64,000 nucleotides of DNA. Origin: Mactromeris polynyma. Taxonomy: Eukaryota; Mollusca; Bivalvia; Venerida; Mactridae. Each line of letters starts with the position of its first letter. Position 1 is the first letter of the stretch. The stretch covers positions 806,001-870,000 of the forward strand of contig JASFXZ010000039.1 in NCBI GenBank assembly GCA_032209605.1, read 5' to 3'. Shown in pieces: positions 11,641-22,500 of the stretch. The notes below the pieces were generated by a model. The model saw only the letters and a list, made by a program, of their open reading frames with translations, was not told the origin of the DNA and searched no databases. Both the position numbers and the translations under genes were made by a program.

Positions 11641-13437
11641 TTCAAGAGTTAAATCCCCTTATATAGGTAACCTTAACTGGTGACAGACTGAGTAAATAGT
11701 TTAACATGATTAGACAATCAGGTATTAATAAAACAATGAGACAACATGTCTGTCAGGATAAAGAAAATAACAAATACAATAATCTAAAATATTTCACACC
11801 TTGAAAGGAAAATATAATTATCATTTACTAAATAGTTTACTACCATAACATATTGGCTTGGATTAAATGCTTCACTAAGAGCAATACATTTACAAATAAA
11901 CATAATTGAGTTGATGATCGACTTACCTAGACAAAAATGGATTTAATCAATTAGAAATTAGCACAACATTCAATTAAAAATGCACAGAATGTAGAATATC
12001 GAGAGGTTTCGACAACATAATAATAAGTGTGACAACATAATAATAAGTGTAAAAGCTATGGCAAAACAGGTCAAATTTTGCATCATAATTGTTGGCACAT
12101 ACATTCAAACATGTTTGGTTCATGTCCTCAATCATGACCTTGACAGGAAACTGACCAAAAATTGGTTTAAATATGGCACATGTTGGCTGGTTTCTATGAC
12201 TGCAGCATATTTTTGTACCTAGTTTGCAATAGACATATATATGCAAACACTTTGAGTTCATACTGCTTGATGCCTCGACAGGATGCATGTTTAAATATAG
12301 TCAATTATTTTCTGTTGTAATTTATTGATTCCATAAATATGTCAAGTTATATGATATTTGGTGTGACTTACAGTGCAAATCTGCCTTCTGTAATTTTGTA
12401 TGCCTCTCGTCCTCACTTCAGGACAGCTGGCTATAATAATTACGTCTCATCTTTCATGTGTTAAACCTGACAGTAGTACACGCTGGTCATCCATTTAATG
12501 TATAGTATTAGGAAAACAAAGGAGTGTTGACTACCTATAGTGTGTCCAGATTACAGATATACCTTATATTTATGTAGTATATGTTTATGTATTTCAACAC
12601 TCTGCATGTATTATTCTCCAAGGACTCAGATACTGTTAAATATCAGTTAAAGCAGTATCATTCTGGATTGGCGATTACTGTCTGGCTATTGGAATTACGT
12701 TATTTGATAGGCTACCGTCAAACGAAGACCGGGTCATAGTTGTATTGAGTGTCTATGTTTTGAAAATCAAACAAAAGCATGATAACAATATGGTTTACTT
12801 GACAAACAAAGTTTGAAAACTTGGTATGAGGAAATAGCTGAATTTTTTTCCCATCAAAGGATTGTGTAAAAATAAACTACCGTATGCTAAGTATACAAAA
12901 GGAATATTAATCAATTTGAAGTGTTACAGAACTTTTTGGGTGTATTCAGAAGTGTGTTAATTGGGTGTACAATTTTAGCAGTGGCGTTTATAAGTTGAGT
13001 GTTCTCTTCTTACGGCTCACTGGGTTAGAACCGATAGTGTTATCATATTGTTAAAATATTCATATGCTGAGTAGTGACTTAAACAGTGATAGCAGGTGTT
13101 TGTTTTTGTAATTTTAAAACTATTTTTATGAATTTTATCTCAGAAAATAAGCATTTTGATTGATAATACTGAGGCGTAACAAATATTTTGGATTTAAATT
13201 GAATTAATTTGCCAACAGTAACATTTTCTATCAGTTGTAGTACAAAATGTGGGTACAGACATAAAATTGGATTACCTCTCGTGATAAATTTGTTTACTTG
13301 ATCATGCTTGGAAATACGTTAAATAGATTTGTATTTGTGGTTGCTGTTTAAACTGGTTTAAAATTGAAAAGACTTTATGTGAAAGTTGGTAGCTTAAATC
13401 TTAAACAACGGATTTCTCAGGAGGGAATAAGCTGACA
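11641..13437. other. AT-rich stretch upstream of candidate exon
   Basis: It holds a 20-bp perfect tandem duplication at 12011-12050 (unit GACAACATAATAATAAGTGT). A 104-codon minus frame at 11974-12288 spans ordinary-looking sequence and resembles nothing I know. If the ATG at 13438 is used, some of 13380-13437 would be 5' untranslated leader. No TATA box or CpG-rich promoter stands out. Confidence 0.5.
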
Positions 13438-13525
13438 ATGGCAGCCCCACTAGGCGAGAGGTCAACATTCGCACGTTCGTCTCTCAGAAGATCAAAGAGA
13501 AGACATTTTCAGGGGTTTGGCCAAA
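13438..13525 (+). CDS. Candidate first coding exon (partial gene, product unknown)
   Basis: An ATG in fair context (CTGACAATGG) opens 29 codons of locally GC-richer sequence in an AT-rich background. The peptide begins MAAPLGERSTFARSS and continues with a basic RR-SKRR stretch, then HFQGFGQ. Coding ends after the first base of a codon (phase 1) at a strong 5' splice site, CCAAA|GTGAGTAA. What is seen is start codon, base composition and donor; that it is a first exon is inferred. The basic segment could be a localisation signal, but nothing shows this. No following exon is evident nearby, so the intron would be long, possibly running past the window. The phase matches the candidate at 61442-61538. 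I do not recognise the protein. Confidence 0.5.
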
Positions 13526-14554
13526 GTGAGTAAAACTTAATTACTGTCATATATTTCTTTTTTACCATATATTAAGTTCCCCCCCCCCCCTGCTGTTTTC
13601 TATTATATACTATGTTGTCTTGTTAGTTTTGTACATTAGGTAATCATTTGTCATCTCAGTATATTTAATTTACAGTCTTAAATTTGTTGTCATTTAATGA
13701 CCAAACAAGCTGTCCTGACTTATATAAGTTTAATTTGTTCTGACTGCACTGAAAATTACGGCTTAAATCTTGACAAGTCATCATGTTGGCGAGAAAACTT
13801 ATTTTTCTCCCATGTTTAATAATTCCATTGACATTTAATCTACAAAAACCAAACCCTGGGAAGGAAGTATCATATACGTTTTATGTCTGTGTGGGATTGG
13901 AGACCGTTATGTAATAATGAATAATATAGTGATGTGGTGAAATTATGTGGTATTATGGAAGATTTATAACAAATTGATCTTTCTTGTAAATGTTACTAGG
14001 CCAAGCATGTCTCAGTTCATACTGTCTCAACTTGGGTTTTCATTTAAATTTAATGCATTACTGCATGTATTCAAAATTCAAGTGTTTGACACTATTTTTA
14101 AGTATGCAGTACGTGCGAAGCATGTTATTCAAAAGTTATGATACATGCATTTATTTGACGTCAGTGTTATTTCCGTTTCGTTTGGCGACATCGCGTGTCA
14201 ACTAAATAAACATTTTGTAAAATTCTTGTTTGCTGAATTTAGCCACTGGCTTTATAATCTACACATTATTTAATGTATGTCATTGTATGTGCTCATTATA
14301 TAATACATCATAGTTGTAAGTGTTGTATGAAATTGTTTGAGAATAAAGAAAAAAAACATCTGCTTTAATAACCTTCCTTAAAGGTGCTTTTGTAGAATGT
14401 GGTTTGTAGTTATACAAAGTGTAAAACTTCCATTTGTTAATCACCCCCAATGCGTAGTTTAAGCTGTTTTAAAGGACTTCAATAGCTTATTTAATATGAT
14501 ATCCATCTGCTTAATACCACCTTACATTAAAGGTCATTTCCATCCTTTATGATT
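13526..14554. other. Probable intron; C tract and CRE-like palindrome
   Basis: A run of 12 C lies at about 13579-13590. A perfect TGACGTCA palindrome, the CREB/ATF consensus, lies at 14156-14163 in a slightly GC-richer patch. Short frames at 13947-14205 overlap in two frames and look random. Confidence 0.45.
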
Positions 14555-14665
14555 TACACACACCTTTGCTGATGCTGTAAACAACCAGATTGTGATCCCA
14601 GACTGAGGCTGCATTGAATTCGGGACCTCTCTTCCACGCCACATTGGTGGTTGTTTACCGACTTA
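14555..14665 (-). mobile_element. Possible degenerate tRNA-like SINE head
   Basis: Read on the minus strand this region has an A-box-like GGTAAGTCGGTAAAC, then about 40 bases later GGTCCCGAATTCAATGC, which has the spacing and outline of a decayed B box. No target duplication or tail was found. Confidence 0.35.
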
Positions 14666-17051
14666 CCTACCTGGATTTCCTTGTTAAGATAAACTTGGGA
14701 TCACTTTGATTAAGGTGCCCAGACAACCAATGTTATTAATATGTACATACACTTATTGTAACTCTTATTCTTCTTCATTGTTACTCACATGTTCCCTGTT
14801 TCTCCTTGCGTCATCCAGGGATGCAAACACCCACGGCTTCAATTATTACAATGCCTTAAGCCTTTTGGATCCTTGCTTCACTGTGTTTTCTGTTGCTAAG
14901 TAACTATAATTATGGTAACCACAGTTGGACACCGACAGGCAGATATTTCATCTTTGAAGACTTCTTTCTCTTTTGCTGTCCAGTGTTCCATAGAACTATA
15001 AAACAACACTTTCCTTATCTCTTTCCACTTCCTGACAATTGCATTAATACCTTTTCTGTGTAGATACTTTATGTAATGGTGCTTTCTATCGAAGCTGACA
15101 ATTCTATGATGGATTGGATTATGACATAACAGAAGCCATGCAATAAAATCGTCTATCTCTATAATTCAAACACTGATTCTTTTAAGTTAGTGTGGGCAAT
15201 TTTATTGTGTTTCCCTGCACTGTACTTATTTAATAAAATGCTTGAAGAACAAACTGTATTGATGTCATGTATATCTTGAGTTTGAACTCATAATTTATGG
15301 CATAAGCCTGCTGTGTTGTGCTTGAATTTAGTGTCTGCTCTTAAAATGTCATCTGTGTCAGCCTACTAAGTTAGCTACATAGAGAACTCGGTCGCCAAAC
15401 TGCATGGTAGGTTGGAGCTGGGTGAGGCCTGTAATGTTCTCAATGACAAATTGGCTGAACTTGGTATATCCACAGTTATAATTGTTTTCCATCTCCGATT
15501 CGTTTGCGAAGGGAAAACATGTCAGTTACATGTGGAAGGACAGGTTAGTATTGATTGATCCAAGAATACTCCAGTTAGGTCAAGTTACTGACCGACACAT
15601 CAACAACCAATATCTTTGCCAATAAATGGGTTATAGTTTGTATAGATCAGCATAATTATTAATAATAAAAAGGTAAAAATGTAAAGGACCTCTTCATGTT
15701 GATGTTTGTTTCTCTTTTATCTCATTCATCAATTCGATTAAAATCAAAGTACTGGAGGGACTTTTATTGCTCCATTAGGCATCTGGTTTTGAAGATGTAG
15801 ACTTATAGAAAATGAGAAGTTATGCCATTGAAAAATACACACTATATTACAAGTTTGTGATTGATATACTTTGTAGTAAACCTACATACTATCTCATTTT
15901 TCTACCATTATTTGAAGTAATTAAATATAGCTATGATGTTTTAAATATCAATAAAAAGATACCAGGAAGTAAGTGGCTGGTTTGTAAAAATATCTAGACT
16001 TCTTTCTGTGTATAAAGATATCGGATAATCTCCTAGCCGGAGTATGAGATTGTAAAATTTATGTTCAATAGAAAAAATTGAATTACCCTGTATCAATATT
16101 TCACTATAGAGAACACTCTTGCTGAATGTTCTAAGGCAAATTAATGACATACTTAAATGCTAAGCTAGTGTATTTTAGTGTTCTGAAAAAATCTAATATT
16201 TAAATGAAAGTATTAAACTGGAAAACCATGGAAAAATGTTTTTTCTGACTGTGGGGTAAATGTAATGGTAGTTCCTGTTGTATTTATGCATACAATGAGC
16301 TTTCTGATGGAGATTTTAATTTCATTTGAAATGTTCAGACTGAAATAGCAGGTGGTTGTTGAGATAATAATGCCTTTGAAGAATGGTGAAATAGATTCCA
16401 GAGAATGTAGACATTGTTTCATTATGTTTGAGTTGTATATACTGGTATTTTTGTATATTTAAGCTATGAGATATAGATGTAAACACTATCCATGTGAACT
16501 TGATTGATACATTCACCAACATTATCAGACATTTCTGTGTGGGTAGATATATGTAAGCTGACAATATAAACATACTTAACCTCTGTGGTCGAACATTATT
16601 ATATACTGGGTATTATAAATACTTATAGTCTGGTTGTGGAAATTATACCTATAAACATTGCAGAATAATAGAGTACATGTTATAGCTTTGTTAAGCCAAC
16701 TGGAAAAGCAAGTCAGGGCCAAATTAAAGTGCTTATAGCTTATATTGTACCTGTCACCTTATCTCACTTACATTTTGTGTGTGAACAATATCCTAAGGCC
16801 AAAATTGTATGTTTCCTGTATGTTTCCAGTAATATGCTGAAAAAAGTTGGTTACATATTTTTTTTCAATTTGATGCATTTGTATAATAGGGATGAAGACT
16901 GGCAGGAATTTAGCCATAACAAGTTGGAATTGGGGGTAAGAATTATTAGTGCTGGTCAAGTTGCAGAAAGCAGACATATTTGTTTTGGACTAGACAAATG
17001 AAACCACAATTTGTTGTGTATGTACTTGAGAGATACTTAAGATTTAAAATA
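14666..17051. other. Probable intron; one weak exon-like patch
   Basis: The patch at about 15375-15543 is GC-richer than its surroundings and ends in GGACAG|GTTAGT; it is discussed as a finding. The rest contains short overlapping frames on both strands at 15812-17001 without recognisable motifs. Confidence 0.45.
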
Positions 17052-17579
17052 CATGTGAACCTTTTCTGAATTAAGGCAAATCGGGTGATTGCACCTTGAA
17101 AAGTGGGAGATTGAGACTCAAAACGGGAGATTTTTTTGTGTGGCTGTAATTTTGTCAATATCATGTCTTCATCCATATCATATTTAAAGCTGTTAATAGC
17201 AATATTCTGTGAATTAACTCAATTGTCATATCTGAATACAATAGAAACGTATGAAAATTGAATAAACAACATGACAAGCGAGGGTCGCGTTGTATTTTTT
17301 ATCAGTGTCACCAAGCGCTTGATTCCATGGTTTAGAGCATTCTATATAACCCCAAAACATGGTTTTCGGACTGGTATCCCGATTTTACACTTTCGATTAT
17401 CAATTTGACAGGTAATTTTAGAGAACCAGTCGGGAATGAACTAAAATGTACCCCATAACAAAAATTTAAGTTTAGTTTGAAAATCGGGAGATTGCTGCGA
17501 GCTCCCAGTCGGGAGAGCATGTCAGTTTGCTGTAAAATCCGGGAGACTGTCACCTGGGGAAATCGGGAGAGTTCACATG
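17052..17579. repeat. Repeat rich in CGGGAGA motifs, short terminal inverted repeat
   Basis: The ends are CATGTGAAC (17052-17060) and GTTCACATG (17571-17579), exact inverted complements of 9 bp. Inside, GGGAGA in contexts such as AATCGGGAGATT or CCGGGAGACT recurs about seven times, clustered at 17100-17130 and 17480-17570. No coding capacity. It looks like a non-autonomous interspersed element, but 9 bp is a short terminus and the class is unclear. Confidence 0.5.
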
Positions 17580-17760
17580 GTATGATCTAATAATGAAATT
17601 TCTCATTTAACAAATTAATTTTCGTTAATAAGACTTTAAAACTCAACCATGGTTGCCTTGAAATTGAAAAAAGGTACTATAAGGTCTTTTATGTACAGTA
17701 TATATTGGTATTTAATAAAAAATGTCACTGTACTTTCAAGGAATAATTGCAACTTGGTAT

Positions 17761-18081
17761 TTGAAAATATCTCAATTCATCATAATACTAATAGACAAAA
17801 CTATAAAAATTACCCGCTTGTGATAATAGAAACTTCTTTTTTTCAACTGTAATCGCATCAATTATTAAAGTAATATATTCATTTTCGAGGTCATTTGTTT
17901 ACCTACCCAAAAAGGAAAAATGTATTTCATACAGTTAAAATATCAATAAATATGCATTATCAAATAATGAACTCATTATGTAATCATCTGTATTTGTTGA
18001 AAAAAGAAGTTTCTATTATCACAAGCGGGTAATTTTTCTAGTTTTGTCTATTAGTATTATGATGAATTGAGATATTTTCAA
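17761..18081. repeat. Large near-perfect inverted repeat, 86-bp arms
   Basis: The left arm 17761-17846 and right arm 17997-18081 are inverted complements with one substitution and one single-base indel. Each arm reads from TTGAAAATATCTCAATTCAT to a TTCAA edge, including TACCCGCTTGTGATAATAGA. The spacer is 150 bp. The right arm lies inside dispersed repeat copy B. The left arm is an inverted duplication of part of it, far more similar to it than dispersed copy A is. Confidence 0.92.
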
Positions 18082-18200
18082 TTGGTTGTACATTAATTGC
18101 AATGGTTCTTATTAAAGAGGCTTTAGCCAATGTCACAACAATGATACTGGATAAACCCATTCAAACATTTTACCTTCAGATGAGCCAGATACATCTTTAA
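17879..18200 (+). repeat. Dispersed repeat, copy B (partner at 1402-1726)
   Basis: It is homologous along its length to 1402-1726, in the same orientation, ending at the shared CAGATGAGCCAGATACATCT. Its middle is the right arm of the inverted repeat at 17761-18081. The element class is unknown. Confidence 0.7.
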
Positions 18201-18628
18201 TGTTACCGTGTTTGACCTAGTTAAATGCGGAATTTAATTATCCAACATATTGAACTTATGTCCCTCTTATAATGGAATACAATTTAAACTTTATTTGAAA
18301 TTCATGCTTTACTGTGAGCTTTAACTTCTAATCTTTTACCAATGAAAATATTTTGCAATCTTGTGTGGTGAGGTTTTTTATGCCCATCCTAAGATGTGGT
18401 GTTTATGTTGATCACAACCTTTACTGATGTAAATATTGCCTGGTACCTCATTATTCATTCTTATGAAAATCTAATGTTTCAATACAACTGTTGACAGCAT
18501 TAATTTGTTTATAATTTGCTATTTAAAAACATTTGTGCATGTTTTTATTTCAATAGTTATATGCTGATATTTCATTTATTTATGTAATGGGTCAATAGTC
18601 TAAACATAGTTGTGATAGATATATTGAG
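18201..18628. other. AT-rich stretch, nothing recognised
   Basis: No frame, repeat or terminus is visible between the dispersed repeat and the hAT-like element. Confidence 0.5.
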
Positions 18629-19525
18629 TAGGGATGTCAACGAATAGCAAATCAGGTATTCGAATATTCGTTCAGCCTTTCGAACAAATATTCAAATATT
18701 TGATCGTCACAACTTAGACAATTAATTTAAAAAAAAAACATATTTCCTTACGTGCGTGTATTCTACTTTTGTTTTCACTGGAAGTTAAGACTCTGGCGAA
18801 TGAAGTTATTGCAGTATATAGAATATCATCTGAATGTCAACATTCGTGTTTATGAATATCTTTGTGAAGTGTTAAGACAAAATATTTGTCTAAAGTTGTC
18901 TTATCTTTGAATATTGAGTACTTAATTAAAAATCGAACCAAACAAAATACATTTACTCGTTGTACTTTGATTGGATGATACGATCTATGTGAAAAATTAG
19001 TATGCAAATTATGTTGTTTCCCATCACCCCATTTTTTCGGCATGTTTCTTTTCACAATCCCAGCTTTGATCTTGACCCTAATTAAAAAGCGAGTCATTAA
19101 CTCGAGTCCCTGTCGGTGGTTTTAACTACCTACATTTTACACCTTTCGTCAACAACAAAATTACCGACGATAAGACACCTATTTTCTTCTATTTGACACT
19201 ATGGACTATCAAACTGTTTCAAACGGTCAGTAATTATCGGATTATCGAAAGAGACATTAACCGTCATCACCCCAACGATATACAATTATATTGGCACCCC
19301 CCCTAATATACACAATGATACTTTTACAAGCGCGTATATTTCAACAACAACCTTTATTACTCTCTTACACAAATCGGGGTCGGCAAATAAATAAACAATC
19401 AAACGACAATTTTTATTTTTCATCAAGTTTTTATTAAGTATATTTTTCTGGATATTCGAATATTGAAACAGGATTCGAATATTCGAAGTTATGAACGAAT
19501 ATTCGAATATTCATTGACATCCCTA
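18629..19525. mobile_element. hAT-like non-autonomous DNA transposon, 897 bp
   Basis: The ends form an 18-bp terminal inverted repeat TAGGGATGTCAAYGAATA with one mismatch. Just inside both ends are repeats of the palindromic phrase ATTCGAATATTCG, a pattern I associate with hAT-type elements whose ends begin YAGGG. The flanking octamers ATATTGAG and ATATAAGG agree at five of eight positions, so an 8-bp target duplication is possible but decayed. The interior has one 86-codon minus frame (18837-19097) with no transposase motif that I can see, so the element looks non-autonomous. Confidence 0.8.
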
Positions 19526-22500
19526 ATATAAGGAAATGACTACCGGGTAATAAAATGTGTTAGGATATAAATATGACATTTTCGAATATAATTATTCTGT
19601 GATCAAAACATGGTCAACAATGAATTGACAATGAAAAGCATTAATTGAAAGCTCAGATAATGATCGAATATTCGTGACAATGAAGCAATCTTGATCTGAC
19701 AATATTGTGACCAGCCATTATGTCTATTATGAAGGGCATATATGACAATGATATCGCTTATTTCCAAACTATAGTAGCAACATTGTGGCTTACTTAATCT
19801 TTCTCATTTACCCAGAGTCTGTTTTTATTGTCAGTTTAGAGATTGAATGATTGAATGGTGTTTTATAGTCCATTCAGACAGATTTGATTATTAAGCAAGC
19901 AATTTATTTTTACTTACATTATTGTGACCATGTTCTCCCTCACAATTGTTTAATCTGAGATTCTAGTTAGTCTAACCATGTTTAACAGACAGACCCGATA
20001 CATTCACATTGGGATTTTGTTGCAACTAAATTATAAACAAGAAATATCTTGTAAAAAGATGGTTGGCGCACTTTGAAGGTTAAGATTTGTTGTGCAACAT
20101 AAAAACAATGCCGATATGTTACGATTGCTGGTCACTCCAGATCCAAAATGTGCAACTATAAATACATGCACTAACTATAGTTTCATCTTCTGATTTATCG
20201 AGCTAACACTGACACGTAATGTGAGTTTCGGGAAATAAAATCAACCACAAGTACAAATAATATTTTTATACAATATGCGCATAAGGTGCACATGGGTCAT
20301 ACTCGTTTCTAGTTTTGGTTTCAGTTCAAACAAGAAAAACTAGTTCATTGCGGTGAAAATAGAACACACATTACGTGGAGTAATTAATATACAGGTAACA
20401 TTATTCGCTTGAAATACATAATAGCATTGCATTGTGAGGTGTATACATATGTACTATGGTTAGACTAAGTTTCGGTAAATTCATTGGTTCTATATTGAAG
20501 AAATCACACCTGTATCCCGCAACAACCTAAATTCGGCACTAATGGTGGATTTCGATAAGGTCACCTGCACTACTCTTTATCGAAAGGTTAGTGTCAAGGC
20601 TACAAATGTTGTTAGGTAGAAAAGAAATTGCCTTGGTGGTTAACGTAAGATTTGATTGGTTTACACAACACTGATATGCAAATAGCAAAACCATGTTAGT
20701 ACGGCTGCGCCGAAAAAATGTTTGCCTTGTTGAAGGTTGCTCTGAAATTAAGGTTATTATTCACAAGACGTCATTCACTTGACTCACAACGTTAAATGCA
20801 GTAAATTTGATTGTTATAAGTCTACTTTTGAATACTTCATTACACCTGTGCTATTAAGATACCTAGGTACAAACACAAGATTAACACAATTTAATTTCAT
20901 ATTGCTGGACTCAACATGAAGATCGATTTCTCCATATTTATAATATTCATGGCAATTTTCTGATTGACTGGAATTGCATGCGATAACTGGAATCATTTCC
21001 ATGTCAGAGCAATGTTCAGAATATTTCTCACATTATGATACAAAGGCTTTAATCAGATTATTACAATATATGTCTGCTATTTTAATGGTGTTTGTATTGA
21101 CTGGTATACAAGCAACTTGATGCTACCTGATGTTTTATATACCGACACCATCATGCCAAATATGGTCTTCTATTGTTAGTTCATTCTCTGTTGCTGGTCC
21201 AACATGCAACCCTTTATGGTATTGTAATCATCAGAAGTTTCCGTGCTACAATTGTCTCCTCCTGTCTCATACAATGACTTCAGGATTTCTGACATTTGAA
21301 TTTTCTTTTGAGGACATTCATAAAAATAGTCAGTTGTTATATAAGACAGAACCAAAACTATAATGTCACAATAATAGTCAATTACTTTATCAAAGATTCA
21401 TGTGGGTATTTTATTGCATGTACATACAATTTGTATACTGCGATTAATGTGCATCATGATGTTGTCATGGCCAGCTGTGAAAAATAGTCAGGAATCTGTC
21501 AAAGGTATACAAAAAATGACAAATCCAAATGGTTGACCTTATTAATGTTATTACATGTATATGGGTACTGCATGCTTTTTTCACAGCCAACTGTTTTGTG
21601 GTCAACAGGTCTCTAATATAAGGGGATAAAAGTAATAAATTTATTCATTTCTGTAGTTTAGATCTAATGTACTAAATTGAATGTTGACAGATGTTGCCAT
21701 CATTTAAAGTGTGACAGAGTGCAGTGCAGCAGTCTGGGACCCCTTATCACCCCAAGTTCAATTGTCTCATTGTCATTGTAAAGGTTCATGCTGGGGTCAC
21801 CTTGAATTATTTTAAGATCACTCCATTAATTTCTAGAAGAAAATGTTGTAGTTGTGATGAATGGTAATAAATGATAGAATTCAGTTTCAGATCATGGGAT
21901 TTAACCGTACACTTGTCTTTTTCTATATTTTTTAATGTAGATTTTATGCCAGTAATTATAACTTAAGAAATTTTCCGGCTTGATGTTGGTCATATTGGCT
22001 GTAGTCTATATATCTGAGTCAGTATATGTCAGTATATTATGGTAAAGCCATTCACCTCTATATGTTACTTGAAGACTCGACAGTAATTATTCATTAAGTT
22101 CTTGTATGACATTGTGACTTTGCATGTTCAACTAATTAACTAGTATTTACCTGCCTGTAATTCTATAGAAAAATATTTATTGCTTTTGAAGTTTCTCAGT
22201 CTGTAGCTACAACTACTGTATGTGTAAACTGAGATATTTAAAAGCTGCTCAAATAATATAATCAGATAACATATCTGTTGTTATATGCCATGTTAATGTG
22301 AACTGCATGAACAAATTTGTTAAATCCATTTTATAAACATCCAGAGTCTCTTGGGTCCTTAGAATTTCTTACATTCCAGTCTCGATGAGGTTTACAGTTC
22401 TCATAGAAAAAACAGTGATGCCTTTGTTGGTTCTCTTACGAAATGAAGACAGTAGATAATTTTTCTGGGAAAAATGAGAGATTGCTTCCAGTTGGCTATA

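Noticed and set aside
11974..12288. 104-codon minus-strand frame as a gene
   Set aside because: No motif is seen; it includes a 20-bp tandem duplication and ordinary AT-rich sequence.
18837..19097. Transposase fragment inside the hAT-like element
   Set aside because: The 86-codon minus frame shows no hAT dimerisation or zinc-finger motif that I can recognise.
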